The notes beneath the pieces are model-generated. The model was not told where the DNA came from. It saw only the letters and a list, made by a program, of their open reading frames with translations, and ran no database searches. Source: Diphasiastrum complanatum (taxonomy: Eukaryota > Streptophyta > Lycopodiopsida > Lycopodiales > Lycopodiaceae). From it: DNA of 64,000 nt. The stretch is from contig CM055095.1 in the NCBI GenBank assembly GCA_029204225.1, forward strand, positions 70,779,957 to 70,843,956. The letters run 5' to 3'. The position numbers and the translations under genes were made by a program. Of this stretch, positions 34,215 through 44,279 are shown piece by piece (within the stretch, counting starts at the first letter, position 1; each line of letters starts with the position of its first letter).

Positions 34215-36310
34215 TTGAGGTGGATCCTCAAGTTATTCTTCACTTGGAAGCTCCTCCTCCATCCTAGCATGATCCTTGGCATCAAGATGATTAGTAGCAT
34301 TATCATCCAAATCACAAGCATGTCCTTCATAAAAAATAACATCCCTACTCACTATCACCTTGCTAGTGATGGGATTGAAGACTCTATAACCTTTGCTATT
34401 CTCACCATATCCCACAAAGATGCCTTTGATGGATGTTGCATCATCCTTCCTTCTCTTATTCAAGGATTGGTGTACATAGCAAGTGGATCCAAAAACTTTG
34501 AGATCCTTGAGATTGGGCTTCTCTCCAAATAGAGCTTCAAATGGTGTGATTCCTCCAATGGCTTGGTTTGGCAATCTATTGCACAAATAGTTAGCACAAG
34601 TTATTGCTTCACCCCAAAATGGTTTGGATAGAGAAGCATCTAGCCTTAAGGCCTTAGCACACTCACAAAGAGATCTATTTCTTCTCTCACTCACTCCATT
34701 TTGTTGAGGGATGTATGGACATGACAACTCCCTCTTTATGCCATTAGAACTAAAAAAGTCAATCAACTTATTGGAGATATATTCACCTCCATTGTCACTC
34801 CTTAATACCTTAATCTTGGTACTAAGTTGATTTTCTACCAAAGTCTTGAACTTTACAAAAGAATCAAACACCATTGATTTGCTAGACAAGAGGTACATCC
34901 AACAAAATCTAGAATAGTCATCAATGAAGATTACATAGTACTTGGCACCACCATTAGACCCATGTGAAAAACTATGAACATCCGAATGGATGAGTTCAAG
35001 AGGAGAGTTTGATCTTGATGTAGATCTTGAGAAGGGTAGTTTGTGAGCCTTTGAGAGGCTGCATGCTTCACATCTCTTCCCACACTTCGACAAATGCTTG
35101 GGGAGTCCAACTGCAAGATCCTTTGCAACCATAGATTCCATGGCTTTGTAGTTGGAGTGGCCCACACCTTTTGTGCCACAGTTCCACCTTTGATAGCTCC
35201 ACCCTTGCCAAGTTAACACTCTCCACTGCAATATTAGCATCAAGCTTAAACAATCTACCTTTCTTAAAGCCTTTGGCTATACATTCATCATTTCTAAGGG
35301 TGGAACAAACTCCATGTTTAAATTATACATCTAGGCCATTATCCATTAACTGGCCAACACTAAGCAAATTCTTGGTTAACTTAGGAACATAAAGAACGTT
35401 ATCAAGATTCATCCTTTTGGATGATCCCACATACAAGGGAATTGTTCCTATTCCACTTATCTTACATTCTTGACTACTTACAGTATAGATTGATCTATGT
35501 AAGTCATTGTAAGAAAGTAAGGTGGAGAATATGTCCTTTTGATATGTCATGTGGGAACTTGGCCCACTATCAATCCACCAAGAATCATTGGTGTTGCCCT
35601 TGGATGATGGTGGTTTGTTGGAAACCATCAAGGATGACTCTTCATCCTCCTCCTCCTGATGTGCAATAAAAACATTTGTACTTGGACTTGTCTTTGATCT
35701 TGCCCTTTGAGCTTGAAGCCTCATCCTCCTCCTTGGTCTCCTTGAATTGCTTCTTCTTGCCATTGGTCTTATTCTTGCTTTTGAATGAGAAATTAGCTTT
35801 CTCATCACCATCATGCAGAGAAATAGCATTCATTCTTGCATTGGTATGCAACATCCTACACTCTTCAGCTACTAATACATTGTGTAGCTTTTCTATAGTA
35901 GGCAAAGTGTCTTGGATTGCAAAGCTTTGGACCAAATTTGTAAAGCCACTCCCTAGACCATTGAGGACAATCTGAACAAGCTCACTATCTTGAATCTTCT
36001 CTCCAATGGAAGCTAACTCCCTATTGAGAGACTTGGTTCTTAGCACATAATCTTGTGCACTCTCATCACTCCTCTTCATGCTTTGTAGAATCTGATTCCT
36101 AAGCATGAGAACCCTCGAAGTGTTACTAGACTCATAGATAGATTTTAAAAATTCCCAAGCCTCTTTAGCACTCTTACATGATGATACTTCCCTTAAAAGA
36201 TCATTGCTTACATTCATCTTAATACAGTGAAGTGCAAGCCTAGACCTCTTCTTGTATCTCACTAATTCCTGTGCACCTAGAGGTTCATCTTCATCATCAA
36301 GAGCATCAAA
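34215..36310 (-). pseudogene. Ty1/copia relic: gag, protease, integrase (no RT)
   Basis: Reading leftward, gag (36310-35650) starts in the acidic linker before YKKRSRLALHCIKMNV and continues with AKEAWEFLKSIYESSNTSRV, LVQIVLNGLGSGFTNLVQSF and the opening Cys pair of a zinc knuckle (KCFYC), where the frame shifts. Protease (35640-35323) has WWIDSGPSSHMT, with Pro for Ala in the usual DSGAS/T. Pre-integrase and integrase (35250-34233) show CEACSLSKAHKLPF, LELIHSDVH, IDDYSRFCWMYLL, RSDNGGEYIS and PQQNGVSERRNR, so all three D,D,E residues remain in one 336-codon open frame. Sequence ends at MEEELPSEE, just before RT, next to the 1.3 kb repeat. No LTR is attached. Confidence 0.92.
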
Positions 36311-36743
36311 GGAAGGTTATTTGGCAAAGATGTTTTGAATATGTTTTTACAGGTGTTTGAAGAATCAATTAAGGTAAAAGGAGCATCAAAGAAGTGTTGT
36401 TCAAGTTTACTTTACTTGTTCTATCTCATGTTTGAGCATTTTCATGTGGATGTGTGCAAACTGTCAAGATATGGTCAAACTAGCTACATTGGTGAGCATC
36501 ATTTTGATGTTGGATTTGTACTAGAATTCTTGGATGGTTTTGCTGATGGAAATGAAGCTTTTTAAGGTTCATTTTGTCACTCATCCATGATCAAGCTCTC
36601 AAGTGTTGAGCTACTTGGTGCCAATACTTGGAGATTGTCAATTTTTGGTAAATTCATGGTCATTTACTTGTGTCAAGTAGATCTTGAAGATGAACTAGTG
36701 CAACCTATTTGGTTTATGGACTCATGTGGTGCTGGATTTGCAT
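36311..36743 (+). other. Sequence upstream of the X-family 3' end; no clear coding
   Basis: This lies between the gag end of the minus-strand copia relic and the segment shared with 41745-42182. Its open frame (36335-36565) shows no motif. It is probably more internal DNA of the plus-strand X element. Confidence 0.35.
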
Positions 36744-37181
36744 CATTGATGTACTTACCTACTCATGTATTTCTAAGGTTTGATGGTTTCTTTTGTTAAG
36801 ATGGAGATGGAGGCTCATTCATGGAGTTTTATGGTAAAGACATATCAAGAAAGGACAAAGTTGGAGGAGACAAGAAAGCAAATGGTCATTAGTCACATTT
36901 ATTGTTTGGTTGCTATAATTTTCTAGAGAGTTCAAAGTTTGAAGCATGGAGGAATCATTTCATCCACATTCTATTTGGTTCTTCATGTTCTAGTTATATC
37001 TTGATGTGTAAAATTGATGTAAGAAATAGTGAAGCATCCAATTTGGACACTATTCTCTATATCAATAATGAAAGATACTTTAGAACCTTAGAAAGGAGAT
37101 CTATAAATAGTATGGAGATCATTCTAAAGTTGGATCAAAGTAGTATGGTTAAAACTATGCCAAAACTAGTTGAAGAGGGAG
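36744..37181 (+). mobile_element. X-family LTR element: 3' internal region with polypurine tract
   Basis: Starting at CATTGATGTACTTACC, this block is repeated in reverse complement at 41745-42182. It ends in GAAGAGGGAG, the purine tract, directly before the LTR. It has no recognisable coding domain, as is usual for sequence between pol and a 3' LTR. Confidence 0.8.
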
Positions 37182-37829
37182 TGTGAGAGATTTCAACAAG
37201 TTAGTCTAGTTTAGTCATATTTTGGTAAATTGGCAATATGAGGCCAAAACTCATTTTGGACTTAGAGATAAACTTTTTGAAGTTATATTAGTTTAAAATA
37301 TATTCAATAAACACTTTTTGAAAGTGTGGAAAAGTTGGCGATTTTGAGAGAGATTCAAATTTGAATGTTGGGTACATTGAATCTAGACCCAAAAATAGTA
37401 GGGTTATCATTTTGGAGGGAAAGCCAATTGGCCAAATAGGGTTTGGACACTCTATAAAAGGATGTAACTCGTGGAGAGACACATCTTCTCTCTTCTCTCT
37501 CTCATTTCATCATTATATATGGTTCTCTTTGGGTTCTACTACTCATTGGTGCACTCTCATGATGTTATCTTGCAATTTAATGTGTAGAAAGATCATTTAT
37601 TGCAATTTTTTGTTCCACACGTGTGAAATATAGTAGGTATTGTAATTGTATGGACAACAACTATGTTTTAAGTTTTGGTTCATGTTTGATCGGTATCTTT
37701 TAGAGTTCGCATCTCATTTTGTATGTAGATGCTGATTTTTCTACATTGGCAGGATTGTTTGTTTGCTCCTTTTTGTAACCAAAGATCAGGGACATGGATC
37801 GGATTTTGAATGATCTGAAATCCTTCACA
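37182..37829 (+). repeat. X-family 3' LTR (648 bp)
   Basis: It starts TGTGAGAGA and ends CTTCACA, giving the short terminal inverted repeat TGTGA/TCACA. A TATA box (TATAAAAG, 37453-37460) and a CACACGTGTG palindrome (37616-37625) lie inside. It follows a polypurine tract, so it is a 3' LTR. The opposite-strand copy is at 41110-41744 and a partial one at 40526-40674. Confidence 0.88.
37453..37460 (+). promoter_or_regulatory. TATA box of X-family LTR
   Basis: TATAAAAG lies 271 bp into the LTR, with CT-rich leader sequence about 30 bp downstream. The same motif is kept in the opposite-strand copy (41451-41458). Confidence 0.65.
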
Positions 37830-38243
37830 ATTTATCTATTTTGTCATGCAACTGTCTAGGGAACAACAATCCATGGAAGAATTGATATGCACAATGTTCT
37901 TTTAAATATAGGAATGAAGTTCTTTCATGAGATAGATCGACAAGCTGCAATTATTTCCTTGCCAACGTTATCCATTTTTTCAGTCTGCAATAATTAATCA
38001 TCAGAAAATTAAAGAGTCTATTGTACACATGTTTTTCAAGCCCAAATAACCTACTAGAGACTTATGCATGCCCATACCTTCGATTGTTTGTAGTTGGTTC
38101 AATCAAAGACAACAATTCATCTAGCCTTGTAGAATCTATAGGAGATGATGTGGATGATGTTGCCAGCAAGTGATCTGAAATCAAATCTTTGGCCAAGTCC
38201 TTTTGAATTCTCTTTGGTTTATGCATTATGTTCTAAGAGGTCT
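37830..38243. other. No recognisable feature
   Basis: AT-rich flank of the X LTR. Its right part (from about 38100) runs into the minus-strand Cys-rich relic. Confidence 0.45.
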
Positions 38244-38996
38244 TCTTCATCACCAGATCTTGCACGTTCTCCATGTGAACATATCACCAACACCGAACTC
38301 ATGATCATGGAAACCCAAGTGTATGGCCATTCTAGTGTATCTCGTGTCATTTGGAATACAATAATAAATTCTAGTTGCACAATGCCTCACACATTAGGGT
38401 GGTTGATTACAATGTTGACATTTCATGTTACCAACATCACTTGGAACTAGTCCTATTGCACACCTTGTCAACAATCTTCCGGAGAAGTGTTTGGAATTGT
38501 TCTTCTCGAACGACAACAAATAACCTCCATTGATATTACGACACTCAAATGCACCACCACACGTAGATAAACGAACCACCCCAGGGAATCCCTGCATTGT
38601 GAAGGTGATGTAGTGAATCTAGTTGTGACAGTCAAATGCCCTTTCCATGCCCTCCATGCCTATCATGTGAAATGGTGGAAATTCAAATAGCTGATCTCCA
38701 TTGTATTCTTTGGGCATTTCATTCACTGTTCTAGGAGCTCCACAAACTTCGACAATATTTCGCAACTTGCTTAATACAGACAACATTTTGAATAGTTTTA
38801 AAATTGATATTGCAAGCTGGCTGACATAATTTTTATCCACATTCGTCCCTGTAATGTGAGCAACACTCTCATCCTCACTAGAGGTGGTCAAGGTTAAATC
38901 GACTTGTTGATGCTTGTTGATGGAATGATTCTTGCAGATGCAACAACACAAAATGGATGGACAACCACGATTCCAAGGATATCTATCACATTTCAT
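38244..38996 (-). pseudogene. Cys/His-rich coding relic of unknown family
   Basis: One minus-strand frame stays readable for about 250 codons with two main stops (38619-38621 and 38394-38396). The parts include MKCDRYPWNRGC followed by PSILCCCICKNH, an acidic linker, FPPFHMIGMEGMERAFDC, MKCQHC and, beyond the stop, CVRHCATRIYYCIP and MAIHLGFHDHEFGVGD. The paired Cys-x-x-Cys units with a following IHLGFHDH block look like a zinc-binding region, as found in transposase-associated proteins. I cannot name the family. The long shared frame argues for real coding ancestry. Confidence 0.5.
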
Positions 38997-40419
38997 CTTC
39001 TATTAACCAATATTGCTCCACTAAAATTAAATGAAAATACTATCGCAAAGAGCATATAGATTTTCTAGCCAGTACAAATCATCATTGCTCCTCTGAAATT
39101 TAAATCAAATCTGGCTACATTATTAAGATAATAGGATTTAGTGTGCCTAAAGGTATCATCTATAGTTAAGGGGCCATTCTATTGATTCTGACAACCGCTT
39201 CTAGCTAGCACAAACTAGCTTATAGGTGAGCTAGACAAGCCCTAACCAGAGTCAGCGAATCCTATATTAAAAAGTGTCTACATTGGGATTTAAAAATTAT
39301 GGATTTAACATTCAATGGCCAACATTAGTGGTTAAAGGAAATGCTTCCAAAACAATTCAAGAGGTACCGCCTTCAAATCATAGACAAAACAAATCAAGAC
39401 AACGACCTTAGAACCATTTCAATTGATATACCAAATGGGATGTCTAAGGGTATTAGCCCTAAAATACACAAAGCACATATATCTCTTTTAAAGTGACAAC
39501 ATTCAAAAAATTGAGAAGATCTATAAAGTAAGTGTAACCACCCATGATTTGGCTGTGTATGGCATTGATGATTTTGGTGCAATTCCCCAAGAGAAGACAC
39601 TTAAACTATAGAAAATAAAAATAAAAGGACATGCCTAAATGCTAACTTGTCATTCAATTAATGCGAAGAGCCCAATAGTTCGAGCTCATATTGAAAAGTT
39701 ATTTAACATCAAAGAAGGGAAAAAAAAAATGACCTCATAAAATCAATAATCCGATCAATTGTCCAATTAATGTAAGTGACGTTTAAAATAATTCATGAAA
39801 CTAAAAAGAATGGATTTTAGCCCAACACGCCCTGGGTAAGTGACTCCAACATTTGTATGCCACCTGGTGCCTAAGGGGATGTCCTAAACAAAAGATCGTC
39901 TCTTACGAAGATGGTTTTGCTTGGTAAAAGCTTTTGCTAAACTCCAAAGTCCTTTGACGGTTCCTATTTGGAACCTATTAGCACTTTGATGGGTCTTTCT
40001 CCATGAAAATTATGTTACCACCAAAAATATATCTGCAAGTTTTTTAGAAGTGTAGTTGAAACTGAACTCTCGAGCATTAAAACCCTAAACTCTGAAGATT
40101 TTTAGCTCTAAGAGTGTTTTGAGTTCTTGGAGTGTTTTTGGTTTTGGAGTGTTTTGACTCTTGTGATTGATCCAAGTGCTACCTTTGATCTTGTTCCAGG
40201 TCTGATTTGTAGGTAACTTGTGTCCAGGAAGTAGCGTAGTGTCCAAAGATTCTAGAGAGTTTGAAGTAAAGGAGACCAGGACAGATGGCATCACCTCATG
40301 GAGGGTAGAGACAAAAGAACCTGTGGGAGAGGAAAGAACTTCCTTTTTTCTCTTAACTTGGATCAAATGTAAATATTAGCATAATAAAGGATCCATGATC
40401 ATCATCCTCTACATTTGAT
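38997..40419. other. No recognisable feature
   Basis: AT-rich sequence. A simple repeated phrase (AGAGTGTTTTGAGTTCTTGGAGTGTTTTTGG at about 40110-40160, about 20 bp period) is the only structure noticed. Confidence 0.5.
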
Positions 40420-40526
40420 TTCTTGGTTTGCTTCTTGTACTTATGCTTCCCTTTGTCTCAACCATATAGCTTCATGTGCTGCACTACACATTGTCTTATA
40501 CTCTTTTTCTGTGGTGGATATTTCAT
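40420..40526 (-). pseudogene. Copia RNase H scrap
   Basis: The minus strand reads ISTTEKEYKTMCSAAHEAIW and LRQ. This is the copia RNase H region (normally SSTEAEYxAxxxAxxEAIWLR). About 25 codons are recognisable. It abuts the X-family LTR fragment on the opposite strand. Confidence 0.75.
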
Positions 40527-40674
40527 TCATGTTTGATCAAGTTCTATTAGAGTTTGCATCTCATTTTGTGTGTAGATGCTGATTTTTCTACATTGGTGAG
40601 ATTGGTAGAGTATTTCTCTTTGTAACCCAAGATCTTTCAAGTGGATTGGATCATAATGATCTGAAATCCTTCAT
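40526..40674 (+). repeat. X-family LTR fragment (3' end of an LTR)
   Basis: TTCATGTTTGATC to CCTTCATA matches the last 150 bp of the LTR at 37182-37829, with moderate divergence. It is followed by a primer-binding site, so it is the remnant of a 5' LTR. Confidence 0.82.
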
Positions 40675-40675
40675 A

Positions 40676-40687
40676 TGGTATTAGAGC
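40676..40687 (+). other. Primer-binding site, initiator-Met type variant
   Basis: TGGTATTAGAGC differs by one base from TGGTATCAGAGC and lies 2 bases after the LTR fragment. It shows that the X family is primed by initiator methionine tRNA. Confidence 0.8.
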
Positions 40688-40764
40688 TTGTGTTTCAGGT
40701 TATGAAGGAGGAAATCAGATCTATCAATGGTTTGGTGAAGATATCAAGGCTAGAGCATGGTAGA

Positions 40765-40975
40765 AAGGATTCATAAAAGAGACTTTTTTGAGAAAAATAT
40801 AACAATATGACAATTGATCCTCTGATAAACCTTCAATTTCTGATATTATTCTTCGCCGACTTGGCAGTAGATAGATCTGAATCGCACCTTCGCACAGTGA
40901 ATCGGACAAAGGTTCTTTTTCTGTATTTTTAAGGTTTTGGTGATTTTTTGGTGTATTTTGGTGGTTTTTCTGATG
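40765..40975 (-). repeat. Displaced fragment of the Tat-like element leader
   Basis: GAATCGGACAAAGGTTC, ACAATATGACAATTGATCCT and neighbouring phrases are the reverse complement of the Ty3/gypsy leader at about 49095-49305. About 200 bp of that leader therefore lies between two X-family LTR pieces, in opposite orientation. Confidence 0.85.
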
Positions 40976-41109
40976 ATTCTGAAACTCTTCTTGTCATCCC
41001 CTTGCTTTATTTATCATCCAAGCAATATTTTCTTGCCATTGCAAGGCTTGGCAAATTTGGTGCAAGCTGCAGCCAGTTAAATTTGGTGTTTGGTGTGTGG
41101 TGCGAGTTG
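40976..41109. other. Short spacer, nothing recognised
   Basis: It contains repeated TTTGGTG phrases only. Confidence 0.4.
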
Positions 41110-41744
41110 TGTGAAGGATTTTAGATCATTCAAGATCCAATCCATGTCCCTGATCTTTGGTTACAATAAGGAGCAAACCAACAATCCTGCCAATGTAGAA
41201 AAATCAGCATCTACATACAAAATGAGATGCAAACTCTAAGAGATATTGATCAAACATGAACCAAAACATAAAATATGTTTGTTGTCTATACAATTACAGT
41301 ACTCTACTGTATTTCACACGTGTGGAACCAAAAATATGCAAGATAACACCAAGATAGTGCACCAATGAGTAGTAGAACCCAAAGATAACCATGTATAATG
41401 ATCAAATGAGAGAGAGAAGAGAGAAGATGTGTCTCTCCACAAGTTACATCCTTTTATAGAGTTTTCAAACCCTATTTGGACACTTGGCTTTCCCTCCAAA
41501 ATGTAAACCCTACTATTTTTGGGTCTATATTTTTGGGTCTAGATTCAATGTACCCAAAGTTCAAATTTCTCTCTCAAACTCGACTACCAACTTTTCCACA
41601 CTTTCAAAAAGTGTTTAGTGAATGTATTTTAAACTAATATAACTTCAAAAAGTTTATCTCTAAGTCTAAAATGAGTTTTGGCCTCTTATTGACAATTTAC
41701 CAAAATGTGACTAAACTAGACTAAACTAGTTGAAATCTCTCACA
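41110..41744 (-). repeat. X-family 3' LTR, opposite orientation (635 bp)
   Basis: On the minus strand it begins TGTGAGAGATTTCAAC and ends CCTTCACA, as in the copy at 37182-37829. It keeps the TATA box (41451-41458) and CACACGTGTG (41315-41324). A private feature is a tandem duplication of about 15 bp (TTTTTGGGTCTATA TTTTTGGGTCTAG at about 41516-41543) that is single in the other copy. Confidence 0.88.
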
Positions 41745-42182
41745 CTCCCTCTTCAACTAGGTTTGGCATAGTTTTGACATTAGAACTTTGATTCAACTTT
41801 AGAATGATCTCCATCCTAAGTAAAGATCTCCTTTATAAGGTTCTAAAGTATCTTTCATAATTAATATAGAGAATAGTGTCCAAATTGGATGCTTCACTAT
41901 CTCTTACATCAATTTTACACTTCAAGACATAACTAGAACATGAAGAACCAAATAGAATGTGAATGAAATGATTCCTCCATGTTTCAAACTTTGAACTCTC
42001 TGGAAATTTACAGCAACCAAACAATAAATGTGAGTGATGACCATTTGCTTGCTTGTCTCCTCCAACTTTGTCCTTTCTTGATATGTCTCCACCATAAAAC
42101 TCCATGAATGAGCCTCCATCTCCATCTTAACACAAGAAACCATCAAACCTTGGAAATACATGAGTAGGTGAGTACATCAATG
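41745..42182 (-). mobile_element. X-family 3' internal region, opposite orientation
   Basis: Reverse complement of 36744-37181, ending in the purine tract next to the LTR. Its outer edge joins the end of the extra coiled-coil ORF at 42183 without any spacer. Confidence 0.8.
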
Positions 42183-43934
42183 ACGCTCAAGGGTGGTCAC
42201 ATCCAATTCACCTTGGAGACGTGTGCAATCCTGTTTCAGCTGACCCTTTAGCAGTTGCACCTGCTGTTGCTTTGCATCCTGCACGACCTTGTCCACCTGA
42301 TCTTGTGAGGTTGTCGCAGGGCATTCTATAGGGAGCTGACATATCCTTCGAGGTGATCAGCCTGTTGTTGTGCCATCTTCTTTTCAGCTTTAGACTTGTC
42401 TTCGTGTTGCTTGGCAATTTTCAATTCTCGATCCAGTTGGACAATCTTTTGGCTGACGAGAGTATTTTCAGATCCCATATCAGAAATTATTTGCTCCATT
42501 TCTTTTTTCTTGTCCAGCATAGACTGCATCACTTGCGCAAGGCTTGAGACCAAACCGAAAGCATCACCAAAATCTACTGTCGTGGAGGCGACAACAACAG
42601 GAGGACCTGATGGTACTATACTTGGTTGGCATGAAATAGGTGTCGGTACTTCTTCCTCTTCAAAAACATCTTCTTCTTCAAAACCCTCAGGCATGGTGGA
42701 GTCGAACTGCTTCGGTGATTTCACAGCCTGGTCGACCAGAAGTGTGGTTGGACTGTCTTCAACTTGAAGTTGCTGGCTTGAGTCTTCAACACCAACAGTA
42801 GTATCATGGATTTGTTCAAATCCTCTTCTAGAGAATTGGAGTTCAAAGGGCGCAGGGCTCTGGGGCATCTCAAAAATTTTAGAGGCCCCAAGGGGGTCGG
42901 AATCATCGAACATATCCATAAAGTACTGTGTATTTGGTGAATTAGCTTCGATGTGTGGGGGTGAGGCAGCTTGGGCAGCTGTGATGGGAATGGTAGCCTC
43001 AATAGTCACAGACTGTCCTTGTGTGGAAGTAGAGACGAGGGAAGCATCATAGGTGGGGAAAATATGAAGTTCAGTGCGGGTGGAAGCGCAGCTGACGATG
43101 TATGCCTAGTACGACGTCGTGACGCGGAAGGCGAGTTAGGAATGACAATCTCGCTGCGTGGACAACGTCGACTATGTGAACTGGAGGCCTGGTGGGATGA
43201 CTCGGTCGGTGCTTCTTCATAGACCGAAAGTACAGAATCCAGGTGGAAGCCATGGATTTTGTTTTTAAGGTGGGAGTCCGTTAAGAAGAGACAACAAAGA
43301 GCCAGCAGCGACTGTTTGGTATTACTCTTAATAGCTCGTTTGAGCTCACCAGAAACAGTCTTGAACCAGTTATATGGTTCAAGAGGGGCTTTGGCTATCT
43401 TGGTATAGGAGTCAACCATCCTATGGAGATCTGTAAAGTGATGCAAACTTTCCTGAGGTTGTCAGCCATCAGGAAGTTGTTCAGGAGCTGGGCAGCAATG
43501 TGTATGACAGGCTCAGTGATGGCATCGAGGAGATAACCATCATTAGTCCAATGTAGATCGTTGGTTAGGTCAATGTAAGGCTTAATAGCCTGATTGGCCT
43601 GCTTATGATTGGGTGAGGCTTGTGTACTAGATGTTATGCATATGGTAGCAAGGGTGGCCTCAGTTACGTGCAGCTTGTGTGTGGCTCCCTAAAAAGTGAT
43701 ATAAAATTTGGATTTCTCTTCCTTCCACGTACTGAAGGCAAGAGTGATGAAATCCATATTTATTCTCCCAGAAAAGGCTCTCTCATGAATAGCCATTGCA
43801 GTAAGCAGAGGCTCCGCAAGGGTCATCTACTAAGTGACCATGCTTGTGCTAGAAAGGATCATGATGTTCGTTGCAGATGGGACATCACGATGGATAGTAT
43901 AATGTAGAGCCTGGGAAGTATCTGTAGAAGACAT
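42183..43934 (-). pseudogene. Additional coiled-coil ORF downstream of the minus-strand Tat-like element
   Basis: ATG at 43934 opens MSSTDTSQALHYTIHRDVPS. The frame is broken by stops near 43835 and 43690 and shifts near 43446. It then runs openly at 43446-43006 (LEPYNWFKTVSGELKRAIKS; basic, Ser-rich tail) and, in another frame, 43009-42326. That last part has an acidic middle and a C-terminal coiled coil (LDKKKEMEQIISDMGSENTL, LDRELKIAKQHEDKSKAEKK). A further shift continues the coil as VVQDAKQQQVQLLKGQLKQD to a stop near 42183. Total ancestral length is about 550-580 codons. Plant Tat-lineage elements often carry an extra ORF outside gag-pol, and the same-strand position supports that, but I recognise no domain and it could be a captured host gene. 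Confidence 0.55.
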
Positions 43935-44279
43935 GATGATCAAAAACAAATTTTCCAAGATTTGAGACTATGGCCAACCTAATTTTGACATTTTAAGACC
44001 ATCTAGCATGTCAGCGAAGGTTCATACTGAGGGTAAGGTGTTCGGCAAAGGTTCCCAAAATGGCATATTGCTGATCATTTGCCGAGCTCAAAAAATGGAT
44101 TTTTCCTGGCCAAGAACCTTCACCCAGCTCAAATTAGATAAATCTGAAGTGGATGTACAGTCTGGAGGCTCAACGAAGGTTTCTGATACTGTATAGGCAA
44201 CATCTGACCAAACTAGTAATTTTCTAAGTCATTTTTCATCAAAAATATTGTTCTTCCTTTTTCCCATGCTGATGATTGT
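43935..44279 (-). other. Noncoding link between the Tat-like pol region and the extra ORF
   Basis: It contains phrases such as TTCGGCAAAGGTTC and CAACGAAGGTTTC that echo the leader of the plus-strand element (49150-49640). This suggests it is part of the same retrotransposon family and not host spacer. Confidence 0.4.

Noticed and set aside
34233-35243. Functional integrase gene (336-codon open frame)
   Set aside because: The frame is open and keeps D,D,E, but it is a segment of a copia polyprotein without promoter, LTR or RT and with broken gag and protease. Chance preservation in a recent relic is more likely.
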